A stretch of 52,134 bases of DNA from Bdellovibrionales bacterium (GTDB lineage Bacteria; Bdellovibrionota; Bdellovibrionia; Bdellovibrionales; UBA1609). Below the pieces are notes generated by a model, which saw only the letters and a list, made by a program, of their open reading frames with translations, was not told where the DNA came from and did no database searches. The position numbers and the translations under genes are program-made. The stretch spans positions 1 to 52,134 of the forward strand of contig JABSOQ010000010.1 of the NCBI GenBank assembly GCA_013216195.1, given 5' to 3'. Numbering within the stretch: position 1 is the first letter of the stretch; each line of letters starts with the position of its first letter. Below are positions 32,746 to 41,483 of the stretch, piece by piece.

Positions 32746-32777
32746 AAAAAAAGCCAGGCAGCAGGCCTGGCTTTTTT
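32746..32777 (+). terminator. Terminator after valS, usable in both directions
   Basis: AAAAAAGCCAGGC / GCCTGGCTTTTTT with a 5-base loop; A run on one side and T run on the other, so it can also end the convergent gene at 32811. Confidence 0.92.
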
Positions 32778-32810
32778 ATTTTTACAGCAATACTGAATAC
32801 GCAATGCTGA

Positions 32811-33539
32811 TCAATCGTAGGCTTTGTCGCGACCGTCACCAGTTACGAAGAACTTAACTTGTTGAGCACTGACCTTCATTGGAGTCTCAACTTTCCATTT
32901 CATGGCGAGCTCCATACCTGCAATTGGGTTTTTCATTGGTCCGATATTTAGCACCTGCTCGGCATCAGCTGTGGCGTCAAATTTGAAGCCCCAGGCCACA
33001 TCAATGTTCATTGGCGTAACACTGACATTTGCAAGGTAAGCACCAGTCTCTTCAAATTGGCCACCATAGGTGTAGAAGAGTCGGTATTTGAACTTTACTA
33101 CTTCCATGCCGAAGCCGTTTTTGTAAGTGATTTCGTAAGCATTTGAGTTTGGCAGTTCCCAGTTGGAAAGGCCTGTCCAGCAGTTAACACCTTGAGGTAG
33201 TGCATTTGCTGACATCTCGTTGACGTTCACCACGGGTTTGTTGGCAATGATGACTTCCCAGATTTGTTTTCCGTAGTTGATAATTTGATCAATGACTACA
33301 GTGTTTAAGCCGCCATTGGTTGGTCTGCTCCATGGGCTAATTTCTGATGAAGAGCACTCATCTAAAAGTGTGTCTATTGTGTGCTGATCGAGCTGTGTGT
33401 CTTCGACTTGCTCGATTGAGTAGCTCTCAACTGAGAAGTACTTTTCTGCGTTTTCTTGTGAAAGTGGGCTGATAATTGTGTTAGCTCCAGCACCGAAAGC
33501 TGTTAGACATCCTGCCAACAGGATCATGACTCTGTTCAT
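32811..33539 (-). CDS. Secreted protein of unknown function
   Basis: 242 residues. Signal peptide MNRVMILLAGCLTAFGAGA, likely cut before NTIIS (the Cys 11 inside it lacks a lipobox context). The mature protein has Trp/Tyr-rich beta stretches: VVKFKYRLFYTYGGQFEETG, ANVSVTPMNIDVAWGFKFDA, GMELAMKWKVETPMKVSAQQ, and a C-terminal VKFFVTGDGRD. Overall it reads as a beta-sandwich envelope protein. The ribosome-binding site is a strong AAGGGGGG. No family recognised. Confidence 0.6.
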   Translation of the reverse strand: MNRVMILLAGCLTAFGAGANTIISPLSQENAEKYFSVESYSIEQVEDTQLDQHTIDTLLDECSSSEISPWSRPTNGGLNTVVIDQIINYGKQIWEVIIANKPVVNVNEMSANALPQGVNCWTGLSNWELPNSNAYEITYKNGFGMEVVKFKYRLFYTYGGQFEETGAYLANVSVTPMNIDVAWGFKFDATADAEQVLNIGPMKNPIAGMELAMKWKVETPMKVSAQQVKFFVTGDGRDKAYD

Positions 33540-33843
33540 ATTCCCCCCTTAATTTTTGAACCGGCCCAGTCAAAGGGCCAGTTTGTTGTAGCAAAAGCGG
33601 GGTCTAGTTGAAATAGTTACCTGGTAAATTTGTCTAGAAACCAACCATTTGTTGTCGCTAAATCGCTAGAAGGAGCTCTGGTTGCAGCTCACATTAGACG
33701 CAAAGAGTTATTTTTGTAAGATCAATTAAGACGAGATCGCATAATATGCTTATCTCTGCAACATAAGCCTTGAAGGGTTGTCGCCTTATCGATTCACGAT
33801 GACCGAGTCAGCCCAGTACTTTTTCAGCCCGCAATTGCTGCTG
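33540..33843. other. Intergenic region upstream of the 32.8-33.5 kb secreted protein gene
   Basis: 304 bases between two minus-strand genes. It must hold the promoter of the secreted protein gene and the 3' end of the oxygenase transcript. A small inverted repeat GGCCC...GGGCC lies at 33563-33579. I see no gene. Confidence 0.4.
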
Positions 33844-34788
33844 CTAAATCAAGCCGATCTCTTTGAGTCTCTGCATCAAGAAGTCTTGTGCCAAGATATC
33901 AGGATACTTAGCCCCTTCGCCTTTACATGAAGACAGGCAGCTCAACATAGCCTCAGGGTTGGGGTGAATGAAATATGGCATTGAATATCGGCTTGTGTTT
34001 GCACCCTCTGGGTTGACCACCCGGTGGGTTGTCGCCGGGATCACTTCGTTAGTGATACGCGATAACATGTCGCCAGAGTCGACGATCAAGTTGTTTGGGT
34101 CGGTTTCAATTGGCAGCCACTTGCCATCTCGATCAAGCAACTCAAGGCCGCTTGCAGATGCGCTTACCAGAATTGTGATGAGGTTAATGTCTTCATGAGC
34201 GGCAGCTCGAACGCACCTAGGATCAACCCCTTCGGGGATAGGTGGGTAGTGAAGAAGTCTTAAAATAGAGTTACCGTCTTGGGTCATCTGCTTAAAGTAA
34301 TCTCTTTCAACTTCTAGGGGGCCAGTTAAGGCTTCAAGAATGATGTCGCCGCAGAAGTCTAAAGATTCATACATTTTCAAGAAGGTCTCTCGAAAATCGG
34401 TGAGTTCTTCTACCCAGATATTACGAGGGTATTGTTCGCCATATTTATGAGAAGGGGCGAGCTCACGGCCCACATGCCAAAACTCTTTTAGGTCAGGCAC
34501 CGACTGGTCTTTTGCATGCTCTTTACCAAAAGGAGTGTAGCCTCTTTGACCTCCACCCTCAGGGTTGATCAGTTCAAGTTTTCTTTGCTCTGGCAGGTCA
34601 AACAATTGCTGGCTCAGGCTGTAAGCTTTCTCGAGCAAATCAACATGAATGGGATGGTCTTTTAAAATGATAAAGCCGTACTCTTTTAACCCGCTGAACA
34701 GTTCAGATACGAAATGCTCGCGATCGCTCGCTTCGCCCTCTGTGTAGGCGTTTAGGCTCAGTTCAGGTACACGTTTTGAATTCGACAT
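33844..34788 (-). CDS. 2-oxoglutarate/Fe(II) oxygenase, isopenicillin-N-synthase-like
   Basis: 314 residues. N-terminal DIOX_N region (FVSELFSGLKEYGFIILKDH), then the double-stranded beta-helix domain with the iron triad: His and Asp in AAAHEDINLITILV (H-x-D), distal His in TTHRVVNPEG, and the 2-oxoglutarate Arg in TSRYSMPYFIHPN (R-x-S). These are all the residues of the plant-type 2OG dioxygenase superfamily. Bacterial members hydroxylate or desaturate small molecules; the substrate is unknown. GAGGGGG precedes the ATG. Stands alone. Confidence 0.92.
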   Translation of the reverse strand: MSNSKRVPELSLNAYTEGEASDREHFVSELFSGLKEYGFIILKDHPIHVDLLEKAYSLSQQLFDLPEQRKLELINPEGGGQRGYTPFGKEHAKDQSVPDLKEFWHVGRELAPSHKYGEQYPRNIWVEELTDFRETFLKMYESLDFCGDIILEALTGPLEVERDYFKQMTQDGNSILRLLHYPPIPEGVDPRCVRAAAHEDINLITILVSASASGLELLDRDGKWLPIETDPNNLIVDSGDMLSRITNEVIPATTHRVVNPEGANTSRYSMPYFIHPNPEAMLSCLSSCKGEGAKYPDILAQDFLMQRLKEIGLI

Positions 34789-34999
34789 TGAGACCCCCTC
34801 TGTTAGCTATTGCTTAATGTTTTGGCATGGATAGGTCAATCACTGAGATAGCAGAAGCTATTTAGAGCTACAGAATGAAAAATTAACCGGCTTGGGAGTC
34901 TGGCGAGTCAGTAAGACAAACCCGACTAGACAAAGGCAGAGCATTTTCAACAGGGCGAAATGGTGACACAATAATTCTTGTCTATATATGGAGGCTTCA

Positions 35000-35743
35000 A
35001 TGAATTTTAAGATTCTAACCCTTGTGATGTTTTTGTTTAGCCCATTTGCGCTAGCTCAATATGGCGGAGGGGGAGGCCTTTTTTCAGGTGAATTTTCGCT
35101 AGGTATTTAATGAGGTATCACGGCTACGGCTCAAGGTGATATCAACACTCTGCAATCGCGAGCAAACTCAAGAGAGACGATTACAACAAGCTCTCTTGGT
35201 AACGCTTGGGAAATCGCAGGTTACATGCAGTACCGATACAGTAACTCCTTTCTTGCCGTACAATTGAGACCTGCATTCTTTCTGCAGTCTGAAGATGGTA
35301 ACGCCTCTAATGGTGAAGACTATGAGTATGGTGTTTCAGGCTACACGATTTTTCCAGTAGCGAAGTTTCATATGCTAGAAGACGACTCAATCAAATTTTT
35401 CACCACAATTGGTCTTGGCTTTGGTTACGTATCTGGCGAGATCGTTGAGGGGCCAGCATCTGTAGAATTTTCGGGTACTGATATTGGCTATCAAGTGGGC
35501 CTGGGGGCCGAGTTTTGCTTTCTTGGAGGGTTTCACTGCCTCACTGTTGAGGGGAATTACCGATTTCTCGTTATTGATAGAGTAACGGCAGATGATTTTT
35601 CTGGCACCAATTTCGACGACGGTTCGATTACACAGCCAAACGATGGTCGAACGGCTGGAGAAGTCGAATTTGATAATCGCGATCTACGAATTGATTTGTC
35701 AGGCATCCAAGGCCTAGTGGGCTATGTCTACCACTTCAAATAG
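35000..35743 (+). pseudogene. Outer-membrane beta-barrel protein gene broken by tandem in-frame stops
   Basis: ATG 35000, with GGAGG before it, starts a signal peptide (LTLVMFLFSPFALAQ) and then a glycine-rich start of a barrel (FSGEFSLGI). The frame then meets TAA TGA (35108-35113) and continues, still in frame, as GITATAQGDINTLQSRANS and an intact barrel of about 200 residues (YMQYRYSNSFLAVQLRPAFF, YGVSGYTIFPVAKFHM, FTTIGLGFGYVSGE, GLVGYVYHF at the end). The first stop-free part after the break only starts at ATG 35225. The 12-base segment GGTATTTAATGA looks inserted: removing it between two GGTAT copies restores a continuous frame (SLGITATAQGD). I call it a pseudogene or switchable gene. 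Confidence 0.7.
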
Positions 35744-35755
35744 AAAGCAGCTGAG

Positions 35756-36733
35756 ATGAAAGCAAAACTGTGGGGAGTCAGGGGCTCATTGCCGGCACCT
35801 TATACGCCGGAGTACCTTGAAAAAAAAGTCAGAGGTCTACTGCAAGACTATGGCGAATACCTGAAAGACAACGCCGAAGGTGATGTCGATGGGTTTTTAA
35901 ATCAGACTGAGAGGCATCGCTATCAAGGTTTTGGTGGTCACACAGCTTGTGTAGAGATTTCGACAGACTCGTCACAACTCGTAATTGATGGTGGCAGTGG
36001 GCTTCGTCGGCTAGGCGAAAAGATGATGCTTGGACCAGCCGGGCTGGGCCGCGGAGAGATGCACATTCTTATGACCCATTTTCATTGGGATCACATCATT
36101 GGCTTGCCATTTTTTATTCCGTTGTTTGTGCCGGGCAATGATATTCACTTTTATGCGGTTCAAGAAGATCTTGAAGAAAGAATTCGGGCCGTATTCAGAA
36201 AGCCCAACTTCCCCGTACCTTATGAAGCTTTACCTTCAAAGATTCATTACCATCAAATTGCAGCAAGGCAGCCAAAAGCGGTTGGAGATATTGTCGTGAC
36301 ACCTTACGAGCTTGACCACCCCGACCCGTGCTGGGGTTTGAGAATAGAGAACAAGGGTAGAGTTTTAACCTACGCTGTCGATACCGAGTGTAACAGATTG
36401 AGTCGTAAAGAGATGGGTGAAGATGCTAAGCTCTATGAAAATTCACACGTGTTGATATTTGACGCACAGTACTCGTTTCTTGAAGCAGCAGAGAAGGTGA
36501 ACTGGGGGCATGCATCGGCTCCAGTTGGTTTGGACCTAGCTATTCGAGAGGGCATTGAAAGAGTTTACTTTGTGCATCATGATCCGGCAGCGAGCGACGA
36601 GAAGATAATGAAGTCGGCGGCACAAACTGCGGAATACTTCAATAAGCTTAAAGAAACCTATGTGAAGAAAAATGAGCCATTGCCAAATGTGGAGTGGTCA
36701 TTTGCTCCCGAAGGAATTACCATAGAAATCTGA
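35756..36733 (+). CDS. MBL-fold metallo-hydrolase
   Basis: 325 residues. Starts KLWGVRGSLPAP, a common opening of one MBL-fold subgroup; metal-binding motif LMTHFHWDHIIGLPFF (H-x-H-x-D-H); later GRVLTYAVDTE (metal-bridging Asp), LIFDAQYSFLEAAEKVNWGHAS (distal His) and VYFVHHDP. The domain has an extra insertion of about 30 residues near the start (KKVRGLLQDYGEYL). Family members hydrolyse phosphodiesters, lactones or cyclic nucleotides; substrate unknown. 12 bases after the broken barrel gene, and followed by the STAS-like gene, so possibly in one transcript. Confidence 0.9.
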   Translation: MKAKLWGVRGSLPAPYTPEYLEKKVRGLLQDYGEYLKDNAEGDVDGFLNQTERHRYQGFGGHTACVEISTDSSQLVIDGGSGLRRLGEKMMLGPAGLGRGEMHILMTHFHWDHIIGLPFFIPLFVPGNDIHFYAVQEDLEERIRAVFRKPNFPVPYEALPSKIHYHQIAARQPKAVGDIVVTPYELDHPDPCWGLRIENKGRVLTYAVDTECNRLSRKEMGEDAKLYENSHVLIFDAQYSFLEAAEKVNWGHASAPVGLDLAIREGIERVYFVHHDPAASDEKIMKSAAQTAEYFNKLKETYVKKNEPLPNVEWSFAPEGITIEI

Positions 36734-36759
36734 ATTGTTCCTTGAAAGAGGTTAGTGAA

Positions 36760-37254
36760 TTGAAGCAATTTGAAGTTGAAGCTGAACAAAGCGGTGAGCA
36801 ATTAACACTAAGATTCAGTGGCTTTTTAAATGAAGAAGCCGATTTTACACAAATACCAGAATCTCAGGCACAAAACGTGGCTTTAAACCTTGAGCAGCTC
36901 GAGGGTTCGAACTCTCTGGGGCTCAAGAAATGGATCAGTTGGATCACGCCTGTTTCACAAACTGCTCAGATTACTATTGAAAAGGCACCACCTGAAATTG
37001 TGAATCAGATGTCAATATTGAGTGGCTTTGTGCCAAAGGGAGCAAAAGTGAGCTCTATCTTTGTGCCTTATTATTGTGATTCTTGTGGTCACGAAGAAAA
37101 CATATTGTTTGAAAATGGCTCTGGCTTTGTTACAGGTACAGCTGCAACAAAGCCCGGCTACCGTATCGATGATCGGCCATGTACCCAATGTGGTGCTGAT
37201 GCTGAAGCCGATGTGTTGCCAGAAGCCTATTTTAAGTTCCTCTTTCAGAAGTAG
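36760..37254 (+). CDS. STAS-like protein with C-terminal zinc ribbon
   Basis: About 164 residues from TTG 36760 (AGAGG 8 bases upstream; TTG 36742 also possible). The N-terminal part, about 1-95, alternates strand and helix as in STAS domains: LKQFEVEAEQSGEQLTLRFS, NVALNLEQLEGSNSLGLKKW (STAS: xIDLSxVxxIDSxGxxxL). Then a zinc ribbon, YYCDSCGHEE (first C-x-x-C) and RPCTQCGADAE (second C-x-x-C), about 37 residues apart. STAS proteins bind anti-sigma factors or other partners, so a regulatory scaffold is plausible. It ends 5 bases before rnr. Not assigned to a named family. Confidence 0.65.
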   Translation: MKQFEVEAEQSGEQLTLRFSGFLNEEADFTQIPESQAQNVALNLEQLEGSNSLGLKKWISWITPVSQTAQITIEKAPPEIVNQMSILSGFVPKGAKVSSIFVPYYCDSCGHEENILFENGSGFVTGTAATKPGYRIDDRPCTQCGADAEADVLPEAYFKFLFQK

Positions 37255-37259
37255 AGATA

Positions 37260-39371
37260 TTGAATCGTTCGAATAGACGCAGACAGAAGCCAGCAGCCTC
37301 TAAACCAATAAAAAAAATGAAAGTGCTTGAGGGCGTTGTGAAACGCCATCCCGATGGGTTTGGCTTTTTCGTTCCAGACAAGAGCGACATGCCTGATGTC
37401 TACATACCAAAGCATGACATGGTTGGGGTTATGTCGAATGACCGAATACTTGTGAATGTCTACCCAGAACCAGGTGGCAAACGTTTTCGAGGCGAAGTCA
37501 TGAAGGTGATTGATCGCGGTCAGCAGGTGGTTACAGGCTTTTTGCATGAACTCGGTGACGCGTACTTTTTGAAAGACACAAGTCACGCGTGGGGAGAAGA
37601 CCTAACCATTGAGAACCCACATCGCTATGACATCAAAGAAGGCGTGTGGGTCTTGGCTCGTATTCGAAGCTTTCCTGGTGATCCAAAGGGGTTCTCTGGT
37701 GATGTTGAGAGCATTGTCGAAGATATTGAAAACCCTTTGAATGATGCCCTTAGGGTGTTGTCGACTTCAGGTATCCCTCATCAGTTTTCAGCGGAAACTT
37801 TGAAACAAGCCGATCAATTGAGTGAAGAGGTTGCTGAATCTGATAAGAAAGGTCGTATTGATCTTAGGGAAATGCCTTTGATTACCATTGATGGTGTGAC
37901 CGCTAAAGACTTCGACGACGCCATCTTTGTTGAGACCAACAACAAAGGCTTTCGCCTTGTTGTGGCTATTGCCGACGTCAGTCACTATGTGAAAATCGAT
38001 AGCCCAATTGATAAAGATGCCTATGAAAGAGGAACTAGTACTTACTTTCCGAATTTCGTTTCGCCCATGTTGCCAGAAGTTCTTTCAAATGGGCTCTGCA
38101 GTTTGAAGCCAAAAGTTGATCGACTTGCCATGGTAGCTGACACTCAGCTCGATTTTCAGGGTGAGTTGGTTGAAGCCAACTTTTATGAAGCCGTGATCAA
38201 CTCGCATGCGAGAGTGACCTATGGGCAAGCACAAGAGGTTATCGATGGTGACCACGATTTGTTTGAGCGAGATGTTGTAGGCACTATTCTTCAGGCAGCA
38301 GATTTAGCGAAGATCCTGATGGCTAGACGTTTTAAAAATGGAGCCTTGAACCTAGAGATACCAGAGACTGAGATAGAGCTCGACGACACAGGTGAGCCGA
38401 TTGATATCATGAAGTCAGAAAGGCTTTTTGCTCATAAGCTCATTGAAGAAATGATGCTGACGGCGAATGTTGCCGTTGCTTTGCACTTCACCAAAAATGA
38501 GATACCAGCTCTGTACCGCATACACGACCAGCCAAAACCAGAGGCAATTGAAAAGCTCAATGCATTTTTGAAGACTCTGGGTTCTACCAAGATGGTGTCT
38601 GGCGGAGGCATGCAGAAGAAATTGACGAAGACACTGCAAGAGTACCAGGGGCATCCTAAAGAGAAGGTTATGAGCATTTTGATTTTGCGCTCGATGTCTC
38701 AAGCTCAATACAGTGCGCACAATATTGGGCATTTTGGTCTTGGCTTTGAAGACTACTCTCACTTTACCTCTCCCATCAGAAGGTATCCCGATTTGATTGT
38801 GCATAGATTGCTTAAGGCTTCACTCAAGCTTGGCAAAGGCTATCATTTGAGGCCTGAGGATATACTAGAGACTGATGGCTCAGTGCTAAGTGCTCACGAG
38901 CAAAGATCCGTGAAGGCAGAGCGTCAAATTCATGCCATTAAGAAAGCTCGCTTCATGCGAAGGCATATTGGTGAAGAATTTGAGGGAATCATTAGCTCTG
39001 TTACGAAATTTGGTTTATTTGTTCTGATTCGGCATTTCGACATCGATGGGCTGATCCGAGTCGACGATTTGGGTTTTGGCTGTGAGTTCGATGAAGAGAA
39101 TTTGCAGATGGTGGTTGGACGCAGTGGAAAAACCTACTCAATCGGCGATCCTATTGAAATCACTGTGGCTTCTGTGAATATTGATGACGGCAGAATTGAC
39201 TTTGTGCCGGCAGGGGGAGAAAAACGTTCCGATGATTCTGAAAAAGCGGCCAAATCCCCTTCAAAACGCAAATCGGCTAAAAACAATAGCCGGGGTGTTC
39301 GCAAGGCACGGGTTTCAGGATCTGGTAGAAAGACTAAATCTCGGAAGAAGTCTCGCAAAAAAAATAACTGA
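37260..39371 (+). CDS. rnr: Ribonuclease R
   Basis: 703 residues. 3'-5' exoribonuclease that degrades structured RNA. Cold-shock-like N-terminal domains (GVVKRHPDGFGFFVPD), RNB catalytic domain with ITIDGVTAKDFDDAIF (the Asp cluster for Mg2+), HFGLGFEDYSHFTSPIRRYPDLIVHRLL (RNB hallmark), C-terminal S1 domain (about 570-650, FEGIISSVTKFGLFVLI), then a Lys/Ser/Arg-rich tail of about 50 residues. Starts with TTG 37260 (weak AGAGATA before it); ATG 37318 is an alternative. The last 140 bases, the tail, also encode the start of ubiB in another frame. Confidence 0.95.
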   Translation: MNRSNRRRQKPAASKPIKKMKVLEGVVKRHPDGFGFFVPDKSDMPDVYIPKHDMVGVMSNDRILVNVYPEPGGKRFRGEVMKVIDRGQQVVTGFLHELGDAYFLKDTSHAWGEDLTIENPHRYDIKEGVWVLARIRSFPGDPKGFSGDVESIVEDIENPLNDALRVLSTSGIPHQFSAETLKQADQLSEEVAESDKKGRIDLREMPLITIDGVTAKDFDDAIFVETNNKGFRLVVAIADVSHYVKIDSPIDKDAYERGTSTYFPNFVSPMLPEVLSNGLCSLKPKVDRLAMVADTQLDFQGELVEANFYEAVINSHARVTYGQAQEVIDGDHDLFERDVVGTILQAADLAKILMARRFKNGALNLEIPETEIELDDTGEPIDIMKSERLFAHKLIEEMMLTANVAVALHFTKNEIPALYRIHDQPKPEAIEKLNAFLKTLGSTKMVSGGGMQKKLTKTLQEYQGHPKEKVMSILILRSMSQAQYSAHNIGHFGLGFEDYSHFTSPIRRYPDLIVHRLLKASLKLGKGYHLRPEDILETDGSVLSAHEQRSVKAERQIHAIKKARFMRRHIGEEFEGIISSVTKFGLFVLIRHFDIDGLIRVDDLGFGCEFDEENLQMVVGRSGKTYSIGDPIEITVASVNIDDGRIDFVPAGGEKRSDDSEKAAKSPSKRKSAKNNSRGVRKARVSGSGRKTKSRKKSRKKNN

Positions 39372-40899
39372 TCCAGGGCTTGAGGGGTTAACAGCTGCAG
39401 CTAGAACTCGTTTAGCCTTCGAGGCCCTTGGGCCAACTTTCGTAAAATTGGGTCAGTTGCTTGCGACTCGTCCAGATTTGATTCCGCTTGATTTTGTTGA
39501 AGAGTTCAAAAAACTTCACGACCAGGCTCCCACACTTCCTTTTGAAGACATTCGTAAAGTGCTCGATAGCCATTTTGATCGTGAATTGTCAGACGTGTTT
39601 TCATCATTTGATGAGAAGCCTTTGGCTGCAGCAAGTATCGCTCAGGTGCACCAGGCCGTTTTGCTGACTGGTGAAGAGGTGGTGGTTAAAGTCCAGAGAC
39701 CTGGTATCGACAAGACGATCAAAGAAGATCTTAGTGTTCTGTACTTTCTTGCCAAGCTGATCAATCGGTATGTGGCTGAAGCTAAATTGCTAAACCCTGT
39801 CGGCATTGTCGATGAGTTCTTCAAATCACTTGAGCTCGAAACCAACTTTGTGGTTGAAGCCAATAACATTCGCCGTTTTCAACAGAGCTTCAAAGATGAT
39901 GAAGACATTGTGATCCCGAGAGTTAGGGCTGAAATGTCAGGCCGAAGAGTCCTGGTGATGGAAAAGCTTAAGGGTATTCCGTTAAGTCAGAAGAATGCTC
40001 TCGATCAAGAGGGTATCGACCCTGAGCAGATCTTGAAAAAAGGCCTAAGGGCTTATTTGAAAATGGTGTTCATGGATGGCCTGTTTCATGGAGACCTCCA
40101 TGCCGGCAATATTTTTGTCTTGCCTAACAACCAAGTTGGGTTGATTGATTTTGGTGTTGTGGGTCGACTTAACGACAAAACGCAAGGTGCCATTGTGAAC
40201 ATGATGTTGGCTTTGGCTAGCGAAGACTATGATCGCTTGGCCTATCAATATGTTGATCTCGCTCCATACTCAGAAAAAGTTGACGTCGATCGCTTGGCTC
40301 GTCAGCTGCGAGATCTCATAGCCCCTTACTTTGGTTTGACTCTAAAAAATGTGAATGTCGGCAAGCTTCTCATGGACTCAACCGCGGTTGCCGCCAGTCA
40401 CCAGTTGGTGTTGCCCTCAGAGCTGGTGATGTTCTTTAAATCATTGGTGACCGTAGAGGGAATGGCCAGGTTGATCTCTTCAGAGTTTGATTTGTTGTCA
40501 GCTTCGCTCGAATTTGCTGATGAGTTGATCTATCATCGCTACAAACCACAGAAAGTATTGAAAGATGTGAGTGAGGTAGGTCGAGATGTTGTCTCGTTGA
40601 TTCAGTATTTGCCTAGGCAAATTAGGCAATTTGCGAGAAAGGTCAACAACCCCGACTATTCAGTCAAAGTGAGCATTTCTGAGATTGATCGCCACAGCCA
40701 GGCTGTCGACCGTGGCGCCTCGGTTATCTTTCTTGGTTTGGTGTCTGCAGCACTCACGATAAGTTCAACTATGATTTTGGTTGCAGACTTAGATTTGCCA
40801 ACCATCCTGGGGCTGCCAGCTCTCTCTGTAGTTGGGTACTCTCTTGCTGCAGCATTGGCGCTGATGGGCCTACGAACCAAAGCTTCAAAAAAGCATTAG
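39232..40899 (+). CDS. ubiB: ABC1/UbiB family atypical kinase
   Basis: 555 residues. UbiB proteins are atypical kinases/ATPases needed for ubiquinone (or related isoprenoid lipid) synthesis. Motifs: NANRLKTIAGVFARHGFQDL (typical N-terminus), GPTFVKLGQLLATRPDLIP (KxGQ, residues 72-75), LAAASIAQVHQA (Ala-rich loop), EEVVVKVQRPGI (Lys), LETNFVVEANN (ExD-like), FHGDLHAGNIF (catalytic loop), VGLIDFGVVG (DFG-like), and two C-terminal membrane segments (about 505-545). Starts at ATG 39232 (GGGGGAG 12 bases before), inside rnr. The N-terminus is family-like, so the overlap with rnr is real and not an annotation artefact. Role in quinone synthesis is inferred from family. Confidence 0.92.
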   Translation: MILKKRPNPLQNANRLKTIAGVFARHGFQDLVERLNLGRSLAKKITDPGLEGLTAAARTRLAFEALGPTFVKLGQLLATRPDLIPLDFVEEFKKLHDQAPTLPFEDIRKVLDSHFDRELSDVFSSFDEKPLAAASIAQVHQAVLLTGEEVVVKVQRPGIDKTIKEDLSVLYFLAKLINRYVAEAKLLNPVGIVDEFFKSLELETNFVVEANNIRRFQQSFKDDEDIVIPRVRAEMSGRRVLVMEKLKGIPLSQKNALDQEGIDPEQILKKGLRAYLKMVFMDGLFHGDLHAGNIFVLPNNQVGLIDFGVVGRLNDKTQGAIVNMMLALASEDYDRLAYQYVDLAPYSEKVDVDRLARQLRDLIAPYFGLTLKNVNVGKLLMDSTAVAASHQLVLPSELVMFFKSLVTVEGMARLISSEFDLLSASLEFADELIYHRYKPQKVLKDVSEVGRDVVSLIQYLPRQIRQFARKVNNPDYSVKVSISEIDRHSQAVDRGASVIFLGLVSAALTISSTMILVADLDLPTILGLPALSVVGYSLAAALALMGLRTKASKKH

Positions 40900-40945
40900 A
40901 TTCATTCGTGCCCTGAGTGATTTGACGTTCAAAGAAAGTGATCAG

Positions 40946-41386
40946 ATGCAGTTACAGCTTTTAGACGACATATCAGTACAGCAAGCAGCCAAGGTTTGCC
41001 AAGAGTTAGCGCATCAGATCTTTGATTCTCTTGAGCCAAACAAAATTCAATCTCGACTTGAAGGCAAGTCTGCCATCAGTCTGTTTACTCTTCATGAAAA
41101 CGATCTGTTGATTGGATTTAAGCTAGGGTATGAGTTGACCCCAGAGTTGTACTACAGTTGGTTGGGCGGCGTTAGGCCGACACATCGAGGGCAAGGGCTA
41201 GCAGGTCAGCTAATGCAAGCCCAGCATGACTGGGCAAAAAATCGAGGTTATCAGGCAATTGAAACTCGCACTTCAAATATGTGGAAGCCGATGCTGATTC
41301 TCAATTTGAAGTCTGGCTTTGATATTGTCGACTTCTCAACTAATGAGAGAGGGCTCAAGATACATCTGCAGAAGAAATTAAGTTAA
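40946..41386 (+). CDS. GNAT family N-acetyltransferase
   Basis: 146 residues from ATG 40946 (the frame is open to TTG 40922). Acetyl-CoA-binding region: YYSWLGGVRPTHRGQGLAGQLMQ, the R/Q-x-x-G-x-G/A loop, followed by AQHDWAKNRGYQAIETRTSN and NLKSGFDIVDF (typical GNAT end N-x-x-x-x-x-x-x-x-x-GF). Substrate unknown. Follows ubiB by about 50 bases on the same strand; a terminator comes after it. Confidence 0.88.
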   Translation: MQLQLLDDISVQQAAKVCQELAHQIFDSLEPNKIQSRLEGKSAISLFTLHENDLLIGFKLGYELTPELYYSWLGGVRPTHRGQGLAGQLMQAQHDWAKNRGYQAIETRTSNMWKPMLILNLKSGFDIVDFSTNERGLKIHLQKKLS

Positions 41387-41426
41387 AGTCTGCCTAGCGG
41401 GGCTTATGGCAAATCTCCGCGACTTT

Positions 41427-41459
41427 AAAAAAAACCGGCGGTTTTTAGGCGCCGGCTTT
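41427..41459. terminator. Bidirectional terminator between GNAT and beta-barrel genes
   Basis: AAAACCGGCG / CGCCGGCTTT with a 9-base loop, A run upstream and T run downstream. It lies between two convergent genes and can serve either. Confidence 0.82.
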
Positions 41460-41483
41460 ACTCAATCAGATTTTAAGTTTTAA

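Noticed and set aside
35225-35743. A complete barrel gene starting at ATG 35225
   Set aside because: No ribosome-binding site and no signal peptide; the same frame upstream carries the signal peptide, so the gene is better read as one broken gene from 35000.
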